From: SB25 sp029560875
GTDB taxonomy: Bacteria > Bacteroidota > Bacteroidia > Bacteroidales > Tenuifilaceae
Reading direction: 5' to 3'
Length of the DNA: 64,000 bases
NCBI GenBank assembly: GCA_035388225.1
Contig: DAOOPM010000002.1
Span: 145,031 to 209,030 of the forward strand
Made by a program: the position numbers and the translations under genes. Under the pieces are notes generated by a model. That model saw only the letters and a list, made by a program, of their open reading frames with translations, searched no databases and was not told the origin of the DNA. Positions 44,113 to 53,059 of the stretch are shown here, piece by piece (the first letter of the stretch is position 1; each line of letters starts with the position of its first letter).

Positions 44113-44967
44113 CTATCTTCTGCCAAAAGCCATTCTGTCCTTTCCGTTGATATCCTTTCTAATTTCCACATCACTATAGCCATTGCTAATAAGCAAATCC
44201 TTTATTTCATTCCCAAATGCCTGGTTAATTTCGAAGTAGAGTTGGCCGTTGGGGTTAAGCCAATTTCTCGATTTTTGGGCAATTGTTCTATAGAATAATA
44301 AAGGGTCGTTATCGCTGACAAAAAGGGCTAGGTGAGGTTCAAAATCGGTTACGTTTCGGTTCATCAGTTGCTTCTCCTGCTCCCTGACATAGGGAGGATT
44401 GCTAACTATAATATCGTAATGAGCGCCATCAATCTCCGATAATTCAAGAATATTGCCATTTATAAAATCAACATTAACGCTGTTCTTTATCGCATTAAGT
44501 TTTGCCACTTTAAGCGCATTTTCTGAAACATCAAGCGCTGTTACTTGTGCATCGGAAAGATATTTAGCCAACGAGACGGCAATACAACCCGAGCCTGTTC
44601 CTACATCTAGTATTTTAGGTGAATTATTCTTGTTATTGCTGATTATCCAGTGAACCAACTCCTCGGTTTCTGGCCGGGGGATTAATACCTCGGCGTTAAC
44701 CTCAAAAACCATATCCATAAAATCCGCTTCGCCTATAACATGCTGAACTGGATTTCCTTTTTTGAGTTCATCCAAAACCTCAAGAATTCTGCTGGTTATA
44801 TCACCACTTAGTATGTCGTTTGGGTTTAAATGCACTCTGTACTCAGGCATTTTAACTATCTTCTCAAAAAGCAATTTTCTGATGGCCTGTACCTCGGTTG
44901 CGGGGTACAATCCCGATAAACTTGTGCCAATTATATCAAACAGCTGCCTTAAAGTATAACTGTTCAT
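44113..44967 (-). CDS. prmC: Peptide chain release factor N5-glutamine methyltransferase
   Basis: PrmC methylates the GGQ glutamine of release factors RF1 and RF2. The 284-residue protein has an N-terminal helical domain, the SAM-binding loop ILDVGTGSGCIAVSLA (about 118-133) and the catalytic NPPYVREQE motif (about 185-193) that binds the target glutamine. An RFG-type or DNA methyltransferase is unlikely given the N-terminal domain. It is divergent from ribD, with the two promoters overlapping. Confidence 0.94.
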   Translation of the reverse strand: MNSYTLRQLFDIIGTSLSGLYPATEVQAIRKLLFEKIVKMPEYRVHLNPNDILSGDITSRILEVLDELKKGNPVQHVIGEADFMDMVFEVNAEVLIPRPETEELVHWIISNNKNNSPKILDVGTGSGCIAVSLAKYLSDAQVTALDVSENALKVAKLNAIKNSVNVDFINGNILELSEIDGAHYDIIVSNPPYVREQEKQLMNRNVTDFEPHLALFVSDNDPLLFYRTIAQKSRNWLNPNGQLYFEINQAFGNEIKDLLISNGYSDVEIRKDINGKDRMAFGRR

Positions 44968-44976
44968 TAAAAAGTG

Positions 44977-44984
44977 TATTTTTG
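44977..44984 (+). promoter_or_regulatory. -7 box (TATTTTTG) for ribD
   Basis: Exact TAnnTTTG, 26 bases before the ribD ATG at 45011. It almost abuts the divergent prmC box at 44994-45001. Confidence 0.55.
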
Positions 44985-44993
44985 TATAGGATA

Positions 44994-45001
44994 CAAATTT
45001 A
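44994..45001 (-). promoter_or_regulatory. -7 box (TAAATTTG) for prmC
   Basis: On the minus strand an exact TAnnTTTG, 26 bases before the prmC start at 44967. The two divergent boxes are only 9 bases apart, so RNA polymerase probably cannot use both at once. Confidence 0.5.
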
Positions 45002-45010
45002 CTGAATATT

Positions 45011-46099
45011 ATGGATAACTCTGAGCTTCACAGGATGTATATGTCGCGTTGCCTAGAGCTTGCGCTTAACGGAAACGGCAATGTTGCCCCAAACCCAATG
45101 GTTGGTGCTGTTATTGTGCATAACAATAAAATTATTGGCGAAGGATTTCACGCACATTACGGCGAAGCTCATGCCGAGATAAATGCCATTAACTCTGTAA
45201 AAGATAAATCGCTATTAAAGGATTCCACTATCTATATATCGCTTGAGCCCTGCTCGCATTATGGAAAAACTCCACCTTGCACCGATAGGCTAGTTGAGTT
45301 GGGAATTCCCAATGTGGTTATTGCTACAGTGGACCCAAATCCAAAGGTTAGCGGACGCGGTATTGAAATACTTCGCCAGCAGGGATGCAATGTTACTGTT
45401 GGTGTGCTGGAGGAAGAAGCAAAGTTTCTGAACCGAAGGTTTATTACATATCACACAAAAAAACGTCCATATGTAATTCTAAAGTGGGCTCAAACAATAG
45501 ATGGATTCATAGATGCAGTCCGCAAACCTACCGACCCCATCGCTCCAATATGGATTACCAACGAGCATGCCCGCTCCTTGGTTCATAGGTGGCGAAGTGA
45601 GGAACAAGCCGTACTTGTAGGAACCAATACTGTTGAAAAGGATAATCCACACCTAAACGTTCGCAGTTGGAGTGGAAAAGTTCCTTTTAGAGTTGTAGTT
45701 GACAGAAAATTACGTTTACCAAAGGAATCGCACGTTTTTGACGGTTCACAACCCACATTGATATTTCTTGGGAATAACAGCAGTTCTCTTGCCCGCAAAC
45801 CAGAATTTGGCGGTATCCCAAATCTTGAAATGATTACCATTGATTTTGTAAAAGGAGTAGAGGGGCAAATTCTAAAGGAACTTGGCGATAGAGATATTAT
45901 TTCAGTGATTATTGAGGGTGGTGCAATGCTGTTGAATAGTTTTATTCAGAAAGGTCTTTGGGATGAAGCTCGAGTTTTTGTAGGTAACAAATTCTTTGGC
46001 GATGGTGTTAAAGCTCCGCTTTTCAAAGGAACTTACTCCACATTCGATGATATTGGCGATAGCAAACTGTTTGTTTACAGAAACGAAGAGGGATTGTAG
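45011..46099 (+). CDS. ribD: Bifunctional riboflavin deaminase/reductase
   Basis: RibD deaminates and then reduces the pyrimidine intermediate of riboflavin synthesis. The 362-residue protein has the N-terminal zinc deaminase (HAEINAI with catalytic Glu near residue 55, CSHYGKTPPCTDRL with the metal Cys pair near 80-90) and a C-terminal reductase domain (WAQTIDGFIDA, VGTNTVEKDNPHLNVR, IIEGGAMLLNSFI). Both activities appear intact. No other rib genes are adjacent, and no FMN riboswitch is seen in the leader. Confidence 0.95.
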   Translation: MDNSELHRMYMSRCLELALNGNGNVAPNPMVGAVIVHNNKIIGEGFHAHYGEAHAEINAINSVKDKSLLKDSTIYISLEPCSHYGKTPPCTDRLVELGIPNVVIATVDPNPKVSGRGIEILRQQGCNVTVGVLEEEAKFLNRRFITYHTKKRPYVILKWAQTIDGFIDAVRKPTDPIAPIWITNEHARSLVHRWRSEEQAVLVGTNTVEKDNPHLNVRSWSGKVPFRVVVDRKLRLPKESHVFDGSQPTLIFLGNNSSSLARKPEFGGIPNLEMITIDFVKGVEGQILKELGDRDIISVIIEGGAMLLNSFIQKGLWDEARVFVGNKFFGDGVKAPLFKGTYSTFDDIGDSKLFVYRNEEGL

Positions 46100-46172
46100 T
46101 TTTTATCATTGGTTTAGATTTAGAGGGAAACAGCCAAGTTCGGATGAATTGGACGCCAGTTGAGCAGTTTTT

Positions 46173-46694
46173 TTATATACCTCCTTGAATTATCTCCTTA
46201 ATTGTTTTTGATAAATCCTGTGGATTTAAATGGTCGGCATCAACAACAATCTGAGCCTTTTCGTAGAACTTTTTGCGCTCGTCGAGAACTCTAATGATAT
46301 AATCGTTTAGTTCCTCCTTGGTCTTCCCCCAAAGTAATGGTCTGTTAATTTTAGCATGAATTAGGCGCGAAACAAGAGAGGAAACCTCCATTCGAAGATA
46401 AACAGTCATTCCAGTTCTATTCATAAAATCGATGCTATTGTAAAAGCACGATGTACCTCCACCGGACGATATAACAAAATCGCCATCGAACGATGCAACC
46501 TCTTTTAGCGCTTCCTGCTCTATTATACGGAAGTAGTTCTCGCCATTAATCTCGAAAATCTGTTTTATGGTTTTGCGGTGCTTGGTCTCAATGTACTCAT
46601 CCAAATCGATAAATCTATACCCAAGAGCCGAGGATAACTCCTTCCCAACCGTGGTTTTACCACTGGCCATAAAACCTATTAGGTAAACTTTCAT
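46173..46694 (-). CDS. aroK: Shikimate kinase
   Basis: AroK phosphorylates shikimate in aromatic amino-acid synthesis. The 173-residue protein has the Walker A loop GFMASGKTTVGKEL (7-20), the DLDEYIE substrate-binding segment (31-37), and the GGGTSCF loop (about 78-84) that corresponds to the conserved GGG shikimate site. The LID arginine is in INRPLLWGK (about 116-124). It is monocistronic as far as seen. Confidence 0.94.
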   Translation of the reverse strand: MKVYLIGFMASGKTTVGKELSSALGYRFIDLDEYIETKHRKTIKQIFEINGENYFRIIEQEALKEVASFDGDFVISSGGGTSCFYNSIDFMNRTGMTVYLRMEVSSLVSRLIHAKINRPLLWGKTKEELNDYIIRVLDERKKFYEKAQIVVDADHLNPQDLSKTIKEIIQGGI

Positions 46695-46892
46695 TATAAA
46701 GCTACTAGATTTTTAAAATTCTACGCTAAATTAATTATTTTTTCAGGTTTTATAACTTAACTCCAGTATATTCAAGTTACGGGAAATGGTAATTAACCAC
46801 AAAGGCGCACAAAGATAGACACGAAGGCACTCATATGAAAGATAAAAAACCTTTTTACTTCATATTTCAATGTCGTTTAGTTGAATATTATT

Positions 46893-46900
46893 TAAATTTG
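46893..46900 (+). promoter_or_regulatory. -7 box (TAAATTTG) for the toxin-antitoxin pair
   Basis: Exact TAnnTTTG followed by C, ending 15 bases before the antitoxin ATG at 46916. It lies inside a longer reading frame from 46835, which argues against that earlier start. Confidence 0.6.
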
Positions 46901-46915
46901 CAGAAAAGACAATCT

Positions 46916-47137
46916 ATGAATATTCAGGCAGAAAAACTGGAACTCGTAAGAATGATTCTGGATACTGATAATCCGAGGATACTTTCTTTAGTTCGACGAA
47001 TATTTACTAGTGCTAAAAGTGTCGACTTTTGGGATTCATTATCTCAATTGGAAAAGGAAGAGATATTTAAAGGGATTGATGAAATTGAGAATGGTGAAAC
47101 TGTAAACTACGAAGATTTCATTAAAAAACATCGTTAA
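46916..47137 (+). CDS. Antitoxin of a type II toxin-antitoxin pair
   Basis: With the ATG at 46916 the protein has 73 residues and begins MNIQAEKLELVRMILDTDNP; it is rich in charged residues and ends EIENGETVNYEDFIKKHR. This pattern is typical of the small partner of RelE/ParE toxins in Bacteroidota. The toxin start overlaps its stop by one base (TAATG), which gives coupled translation. It lacks an obvious classical DNA-binding motif, so autoregulation is uncertain. Confidence 0.85.
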   Translation: MNIQAEKLELVRMILDTDNPRILSLVRRIFTSAKSVDFWDSLSQLEKEEIFKGIDEIENGETVNYEDFIKKHR

Positions 47138-47442
47138 TGAAACGCGAAGTTAGGCTCGCAAAGAGAGCCATGAAAAAACTCGACAATCTTTTGGTTTATC
47201 TCGAAAAAGAATGGTCAATAAAAGTTAAAAATGATTTCATCGTTAAACTTGATAAATCATTAAAGCAAATACAAAAATTACCCGATAGTTTCCCTGAATC
47301 AGAAAAAGTAAAAGGTCTTAGAAAATGTGTTGTAACTAAGCAGACCACAATTTTTTATAAATATACTGAGACATCGATTGATATTGTGGCAATTTTCGAT
47401 AATCGACAGAGTCCAAAATCACTGGAAAACGAAATAAAGTAA
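47137..47442 (+). CDS. RelE/ParE family toxin
   Basis: The 101-residue basic protein begins MKREVRLAKRAMKKLDNLLVYL and ends in VVTKQTTIFYKYTETSIDIVAIFDNRQSP, matching the ParE/RelE fold: two N-terminal helices, then a beta-sheet whose last strand gives 'DIVAIFDNRQ'. ParE members poison DNA gyrase and RelE members cleave mRNA; the sequence does not show which. It is directly coupled to the antitoxin and closed by a terminator. Its genomic neighbour, parC, is a topoisomerase, probably by chance. Confidence 0.85.
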   Translation: MKREVRLAKRAMKKLDNLLVYLEKEWSIKVKNDFIVKLDKSLKQIQKLPDSFPESEKVKGLRKCVVTKQTTIFYKYTETSIDIVAIFDNRQSPKSLENEIK

Positions 47443-47466
47443 CCACTCGCTCGCATAGTAAACAAA

Positions 47467-47495
47467 AAACGACCCTTTCGGGTCGTTTAGTTTTT
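47467..47495. terminator. Terminator shared by the toxin and parC
   Basis: A 9-bp stem (47467-47475 with 47480-47488, loop TTTC) is followed by AGTTTTT on the plus strand and by a T-rich run on the minus strand. It overlaps the stop codon of the convergent parC gene (TAA complement at 47494-47496). Confidence 0.9.
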
Positions 47496-50148
47496 ACATC
47501 TCCAAACTCATCTGCTCGGCGGCAGAATCATCAACAGGAGTGGTTTCATCGGAAGGAATTTCAGTTACCTCTTCTTCCTGAAAAGCGGATGCTTCCTTTT
47601 CCAAAGGTTCTACAAACTCCACTTTTTTGATATCGTATGTAGATAGTCGTTTACCTTTCGCTTTGTGGCCTTTTACTGCAATAAATGCATCCACATCCAA
47701 AGTTTCCTTATCGCGACTAGAGTGCTTGCCACCAAATTTAATTTCAAGGCAAGGATATAAATCGCTATTTAAGCTAACTAGGTAAGATTTATCATCCTCT
47801 GGGATGAATATTTGTGTTTTCTCGGAGTAGTCGAAACGGAAACGCTTTAGGTAAAACATTTTCTGCTCACCGTCGAAATAAACCGCTGAGAATATCTTGT
47901 CGGCATCGTACTTCTCAACAACTAAAGGTTGAGTATCGAAACGAAGCGAATACTCTGTTCCTGCAAGGAAGTATGTACCATCGTTATTTACAATCAGTAT
48001 TTTCTCACCAGGAGCAAACTCTCCCAGCAAAATTCCTTTGCATTCGTGGTTTAGCCTTAACACCTCATCGTCGAACCAAACTTTTACTCCTTCAACTGCG
48101 CCAGCCATTTTCTCCTTCATCTGAAGTTTATGGATTGCGTAGCGAGTAAAGATATTCCCTTGCGAGCTGCGTCCCTTAACCGCAATTTGACTGAAATCTA
48201 GTTCAAGTATCAAGTTGCGTAAGCGAGGACGTGGTTTTAGGAATACCTTCAAAATCTCGGTTTCGCCATTTGGATTTGCGCTGAAGTAAAGTATCTGCGA
48301 ACCGGGCGTTCCTTTGGTTATGTCGTACTCCTTGTCGCGGGTTGTTCCAGTAACGGCGCAGCGTTTCATCATAATATCGCCGTTAAGCCCATCGCGGTAT
48401 AGCACGTTGTAAATTGTTCGTGTATCGTTCTTTTTATAAACCGCCACATGCTGTATATCCTTACCTACAAAGGCTTTTTCCTGTACCTTTTGAATAAAGT
48501 ATTTTCCATTCTTAAGGAAAACAATTATATCGTCGATATCGGAGCAATCCGACACAAACTGGTCCTTTTTAAGTCCGTACCCAACAAAACCTTCGGCATA
48601 GTTCACGTAAAGTTTCTCGTTGGCAACCACAACTTTTGTGGCAACAATACTATCGAAACTGCGAAGCTCGGTTTTGCGCTCGCGTCCCTTGCCGTACTTT
48701 TTCTTTATCTGCTGATAATAGTTAATGGTATAGGTTACAATATTTGCCAGATGATTTTTAACCTCCTCCATCTCGTTCTCAATGGCCAGAATATGCTCAT
48801 CGGCTTTCTTGATATCGAATTTTGAGATTTTACGAACTGGCTTCTCAGTCAACTTCAACAAATCCTCGCGGGTGATTTCCCTGCGTAACAATTTTCTGAA
48901 AGGATTAAAACCTTTATCAATAGCATCGATAACCATTTCCCAGGTTTCAGTATCCTTTTCGAGTTCACGGTAGATGCGTTGTTCGAAGAATATTTTTTCG
49001 AGCGATGAGTAGTGCCAATCATCCTCCAACTCCTTCATTCTAATCCTCAACTCCCAGGTTAACAACTCCTTGGTTCTGTCGACAGAGGCTCTTAGAATCT
49101 CCTTAACACCCATAAACCTTGGCTTATCCTGATATATTATGCAGGAGTTGGTTGATATGGACATCTCGCAATCGGTAAACGCGTAAAGCGCATCGATAGT
49201 CATATCGGGATTAGCATCGGGGAAGAGGTGAATTAAAATCTCAACGTTAGCCGCAGTGTTATCGTCAATCTTTTTAACCTTGATTTTTCCCTTATCGCTA
49301 GCTTTTACAATAGATTCAATTAACGAGGATGTGGTTTTACCAAACGGAAGTTCAGTAATTGCCAGTGTTTTGCGGTCTACCTTTTGAATACGAGCACGCA
49401 TTTTAACGGTTCCACCCCTTATCCCGTCGTTGTAGCGGCTACAATCGGCCAATCCTCCTGTTGGGAAATCGGGGTAAAGCTCAAAGTCTTTGCCTTTCAA
49501 ATAATCGATAGAGGCATCTATCAACTCATTAAAGTTGTGTGGAAGAATTTTTGAGGCCAAACCAACCGCAATACCCTCTACGCCTTGTGCAAGCAACAAA
49601 GGGAATTTCATAGGAAGCGTTACTGGCTCCTGATTCCTACCATCGTAACTGAGCATCCACTCTGTGGTTTTTGGGTTGAAAACCACATCGAGCGCAAATT
49701 TCGACAAACGCGCCTCAATGTAACGTGGTGCAGCAGCACCATCGCCTGTAAGCGTGTTTCCCCAGTTACCCTGAGTATCAATAAGCAAGTTTTTCTGACC
49801 CAGCTGAACCAGCGCATCGCCAATAGATGCATCGCCATGTGGGTGAAACTGCATTGTGAAACCAATTACGTTGGCAACTTTATTGTAGCGGCCATCGTCT
49901 AAACGTTTCATCGAATGCAGAATGCGGCGCTGAACGGGTTTCAATCCATCGTCCAAATGCGGAACGGCACGTTCCAGAATTACGTACGATGCATAATCCA
50001 AAAACCAATCCTTGTACATACCAGTTAGATGAGCCTTTTTGGCAACATCGCCAGTAAGTTTCTCAATTTTGGCGTGTAACTCGGGGGAATTATCTTCGTT
50101 TTCTCCTTCGGTTAATAACTCGTCAGCATCAAAATCGTCCAATTGCAT
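47494..50148 (-). CDS. parC: DNA topoisomerase IV subunit A
   Basis: ParC forms with ParE the type II topoisomerase that decatenates chromosomes. The 884-residue protein has the winged-helix segment VQRRILHSMKRLDDGRYNKVANVIG and the catalytic Tyr in AAAPRYIEARLS, close to residue 145. The C-terminal half has beta-pinwheel blade-like repeats and an acidic tail. The pairing with parE on the same strand, 40 bases apart, and the SHPHGDAS region variant support topoisomerase IV rather than gyrase A. Confidence 0.95.
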   Translation of the reverse strand: MQLDDFDADELLTEGENEDNSPELHAKIEKLTGDVAKKAHLTGMYKDWFLDYASYVILERAVPHLDDGLKPVQRRILHSMKRLDDGRYNKVANVIGFTMQFHPHGDASIGDALVQLGQKNLLIDTQGNWGNTLTGDGAAAPRYIEARLSKFALDVVFNPKTTEWMLSYDGRNQEPVTLPMKFPLLLAQGVEGIAVGLASKILPHNFNELIDASIDYLKGKDFELYPDFPTGGLADCSRYNDGIRGGTVKMRARIQKVDRKTLAITELPFGKTTSSLIESIVKASDKGKIKVKKIDDNTAANVEILIHLFPDANPDMTIDALYAFTDCEMSISTNSCIIYQDKPRFMGVKEILRASVDRTKELLTWELRIRMKELEDDWHYSSLEKIFFEQRIYRELEKDTETWEMVIDAIDKGFNPFRKLLRREITREDLLKLTEKPVRKISKFDIKKADEHILAIENEMEEVKNHLANIVTYTINYYQQIKKKYGKGRERKTELRSFDSIVATKVVVANEKLYVNYAEGFVGYGLKKDQFVSDCSDIDDIIVFLKNGKYFIQKVQEKAFVGKDIQHVAVYKKNDTRTIYNVLYRDGLNGDIMMKRCAVTGTTRDKEYDITKGTPGSQILYFSANPNGETEILKVFLKPRPRLRNLILELDFSQIAVKGRSSQGNIFTRYAIHKLQMKEKMAGAVEGVKVWFDDEVLRLNHECKGILLGEFAPGEKILIVNNDGTYFLAGTEYSLRFDTQPLVVEKYDADKIFSAVYFDGEQKMFYLKRFRFDYSEKTQIFIPEDDKSYLVSLNSDLYPCLEIKFGGKHSSRDKETLDVDAFIAVKGHKAKGKRLSTYDIKKVEFVEPLEKEASAFQEEEVTEIPSDETTPVDDSAAEQMSLEM

Positions 50149-50188
50149 TGCTTTTCCTCTATTTCAACAAATTCAAAATACTTTTTGG

Positions 50189-52090
50189 TTATGCAACCAA
50201 ATTATCCTCTAACGCATTCACATCCTCGGCCTCAGAACTCACAACAACCTTATCCTCCTCAATAATATCCTCTTCAATTCTTAGGTTGTTGATGATAAAT
50301 CCTTGACGGTCGGGTGTGTTTTTACCCATATAGAATTCCAACAAATCAAATATCTGGTCATCCTTAGTTAGGCGAACTGGGTCCAAACGCATGTCCTCGC
50401 CAATGAAGTTTTTGAACTCATCGGGCGAAATTTCGCCAAGACCTTTAAATCGGGTAATTTCAGGGTTTGGACCTAGTTCCTTTATTGCCTTCTCCTTCTC
50501 CTCAGGCGAGTAGCAGTAAGTTGTTTTCTTCTTATTACGAACCCTGAATAGCGGAGTTTGAAGGATAAAAAGGTGCTCCTGACGGATTAACTCAGGGAAG
50601 AACTGTAAGAAGAACGATATAAGCAAAAGGCGAATATGCATTCCGTCCACATCGGCATCGGTGGCAACCACAATCTTGTTGTAGCGTAGGTTGTCCATAT
50701 CGTCCTCGATGTTCAGCGCGGCCTGTAGCAGGTTGAACTCCTCGTTCTCGTAAACAATTTTCTTGGTTAATCCATAGGTGTTCAAAGGCTTACCACGAAG
50801 CGAGAATACCGCTTGGGTATTCACATCGCGCGATTTGGTGATTGAACCACTAGCAGAGTCACCCTCTGTAATGAATAGGGTTGATTCATCGGCACGTTTT
50901 TCGTTTGTGTTGTAATGAACACGGCAATCGCGCAGCTTCTTATTGTGAAGACTAGCCTTTTTAGCACGCTCGCGAGCTAATTTCTTAATGCCCGAAATGG
51001 CCTTTCGCTCCTTTTCTGATTCTAGAATTTTTTGAAGAAGGGTTTGGGCGGTCTCGGAGTTTTTATGCAGATAATTGTCCAGCGAATTCTTAACGAAATC
51101 GCCAATAAACTTACTAACCGATGGCCCATTTGGCCCCATATCCTTGCTACCAAGTTTGGTTTTGGTCTGCGACTCAAACACCGGGTCCTCAACCCTAACG
51201 CTAATAGCGCAGATAATGGAGGTGCGAATATCGGAAGGGTCGAAATCCTTGCGGTAAAACTCGCGAATGGTTTTCACGTAAGCCTCGCGGAATGCCGAAA
51301 GGTGTGTTCCGCCTTGTGTTGTATGCTGTCCGTTAACGAATGTGTAATAATCCTCGCCATACCCGTTTCCGTGGGTAATGGCCACCTCAATATCTTCTCC
51401 CTTTAAATGGATTATTTGATACAATGGCTCTCCGGAAAGGTTCTCGTTCAACAAATCGAGCAAACCGTTCTTCGAAACAAAATCCTTACCGTTGAAGTTG
51501 ATAATTAGGTTTGTGTTTAGGTAGCTGTAATTGCGCAGCATTGTCTCAATGTACTCCTCATGATACTTGAAGTTCCCAAAAACAGTATCATCGGGAGTAA
51601 ACTCTACAATTGTTCCGTTAGCATCGCCATTGGATGAGAATTCAAGTTCATTCACCAACTGTCCAGCAGAAAACTCAACCTGCTTTGCAACGCCGTCCCT
51701 AATACTTTTGATAATGAAACGATTCGACAAAGCATTTACAGCCTTAATACCAACTCCATTCAAACCCACCGATTTTTTAAAAACCTTTGAGTCGTACTTG
51801 GCGCCAGTATTCATTTTGGAAGCAACATCCTTAAGTTTTCCTTGCGGAATGCCTCTCCCATAGTCGCGAACAGTAACTGTGGATTCTGTTAGGGTAATAT
51901 CAACACGTTTCCCAAAACCCATCATATACTCATCGATGGAGTTGTCAAGAACCTCTTTTAGCAGAATATAAACCCCGTCGTCGGGTTGAGAGCCATCGCC
52001 CAACTTTCCAATGTACATACCCGGACGCCTACGGATATGCTCCTGCCACTCCAGCGTTTTAATGCTCTCCTCTGAATAACCTGTAGTCAT
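50189..52090 (-). CDS. parE: DNA topoisomerase IV subunit B
   Basis: The 633-residue ATPase subunit has the GHKL start LEWQEHIRRRPGMYIGKLGD, the ATP loop NSIDEYMMGFG and GLNGVGIKAVNAL, the TOPRIM acidic motif ITEGDSASGS, and VVATDADVDGMHIRLLLISFF with the metal Asp cluster. The size fits ParE (about 630) rather than gyrase B (about 800). It is co-transcribed with parC. Confidence 0.95.
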   Translation of the reverse strand: MTTGYSEESIKTLEWQEHIRRRPGMYIGKLGDGSQPDDGVYILLKEVLDNSIDEYMMGFGKRVDITLTESTVTVRDYGRGIPQGKLKDVASKMNTGAKYDSKVFKKSVGLNGVGIKAVNALSNRFIIKSIRDGVAKQVEFSAGQLVNELEFSSNGDANGTIVEFTPDDTVFGNFKYHEEYIETMLRNYSYLNTNLIINFNGKDFVSKNGLLDLLNENLSGEPLYQIIHLKGEDIEVAITHGNGYGEDYYTFVNGQHTTQGGTHLSAFREAYVKTIREFYRKDFDPSDIRTSIICAISVRVEDPVFESQTKTKLGSKDMGPNGPSVSKFIGDFVKNSLDNYLHKNSETAQTLLQKILESEKERKAISGIKKLARERAKKASLHNKKLRDCRVHYNTNEKRADESTLFITEGDSASGSITKSRDVNTQAVFSLRGKPLNTYGLTKKIVYENEEFNLLQAALNIEDDMDNLRYNKIVVATDADVDGMHIRLLLISFFLQFFPELIRQEHLFILQTPLFRVRNKKKTTYCYSPEEKEKAIKELGPNPEITRFKGLGEISPDEFKNFIGEDMRLDPVRLTKDDQIFDLLEFYMGKNTPDRQGFIINNLRIEEDIIEEDKVVVSSEAEDVNALEDNLVA

Positions 52091-52193
52091 AATTACCTCG
52101 ATTCTAAATACCAGAAATAAAATATCAAACTAACAATCAATATCTTAAACCCACCACTAACACTTACAAAAGACACTTTAGATTTTACGATTG

Positions 52194-52201
52194 CAAAAAT
52201 A
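52194..52201 (-). promoter_or_regulatory. -7 box (TATTTTTG) for parE-parC
   Basis: Read on the minus strand this fits TAnnTTTG. It is 104 bases before the parE start, longer than the other leaders in this window, so it is less certain. Confidence 0.35.
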
Positions 52202-52481
52202 AGGATTAAAAAATGCCACGGACGTTTAGTGCTGAATTAAATATCAACAAGTGGATAAGTTTTATGAACCAATTGACAATGCGATAATTAGTCAATTGGA
52301 CAATTTGAGAATGAGTCAATTTTAAAACTCAGATTGACAAGTAAGCCATTGAGCTAGAAGGTGTTAATCCTTTTCTTTCAGGAAACTCTTTAATTTAAAC
52401 AACATTCAAAGAACAACAAAACATATTATCATTTTAAAAATTTTCTTAATTTTATTTTACTAAACGAAAAACTAAAAACTT
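52202..52481. other. AT-rich intergenic stretch with degenerate repeats
   Basis: The gap between parE and the next gene (52091-52481, 391 bases) has no gene that I can support. It contains short repeated phrases around (T)TGACAATnnGATAAT and CAATTTGAGAATGAGTCAATTT (about 52256-52330). A 15-of-16 match to the phrase at 52273-52288 lies at 63731-63746, in the gap beyond sdhC. Nothing else is evident. Confidence 0.5.
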
Positions 52482-53015
52482 ATGCAAGAAACCATTATTG
52501 GTGGGTTAATTGGCTTGACATCAGCATTGATTGTTGGAACACTAATCCCTACAATTAACAACTATCTAAACAACAAGAAAACGAAATATCAATTAATTAT
52601 TAAGTTAACATCTATTTTGTACTTACTAAAAAACAACGTAAAAAGTTACTTACATCAAGAAATGTATAAAAAAATAGTTAGTTTCACTGACGATGAAGAT
52701 GAAAACAGATTATCGAATTTGAGAGAACAAGTAAGTTCAAACATTTATGAAATATACTCACTACAATTAGAAATAGTAAAATATTTAAAAAAAAGACCAC
52801 TCTATAGCGTTGAAGATATTTTTGAAAACATTGATGACCTTGAGCGCTTTGTTTGGCATACGATAATCAACTACAACAATGACAAAGAGGAATTTGCATT
52901 AGAATCTGAAAAAAAATACAGCAATGAATTAAGCGTAATGCTAGAGTCAGAAATGACCACCAGAATAAAGAGACAAATTTATATTAATAAAATATCAACA
53001 AATTGTAAGTTTTAA
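52482..53015 (+). CDS. Small membrane-anchored coiled protein, unknown function
   Basis: I do not recognise this 177-residue protein. It has one N-terminal membrane helix (about residues 5-24, IIGGLIGLTSALIVGTLIP), then an all-helical, charged soluble part without known motifs. It is 44 bases upstream of the caspase-like lipoprotein gene on the same strand. The AT-rich codon use of both (many AAA, AAT, ATA) differs from the surrounding core genes, which suggests that the two came together as an acquired cassette. Confidence 0.7.
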   Translation: MQETIIGGLIGLTSALIVGTLIPTINNYLNNKKTKYQLIIKLTSILYLLKNNVKSYLHQEMYKKIVSFTDDEDENRLSNLREQVSSNIYEIYSLQLEIVKYLKKRPLYSVEDIFENIDDLERFVWHTIINYNNDKEEFALESEKKYSNELSVMLESEMTTRIKRQIYINKISTNCKF

Positions 53016-53059
53016 AAACTAAAAACAACTATAATTAACTAACGTAAACAATAGAGATA

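Noticed and set aside
44950..45010. An FMN riboswitch in the ribD leader
   Set aside because: The gap to prmC is only 43 bases and is filled by two promoter boxes, too short for the riboswitch.
46778..46830. An A/C-rich stretch (ACCACAAAGGCGCACAAAG) before the antitoxin
   Set aside because: It is low-complexity sequence seen in many genomes and shows no internal structure or conserved site.
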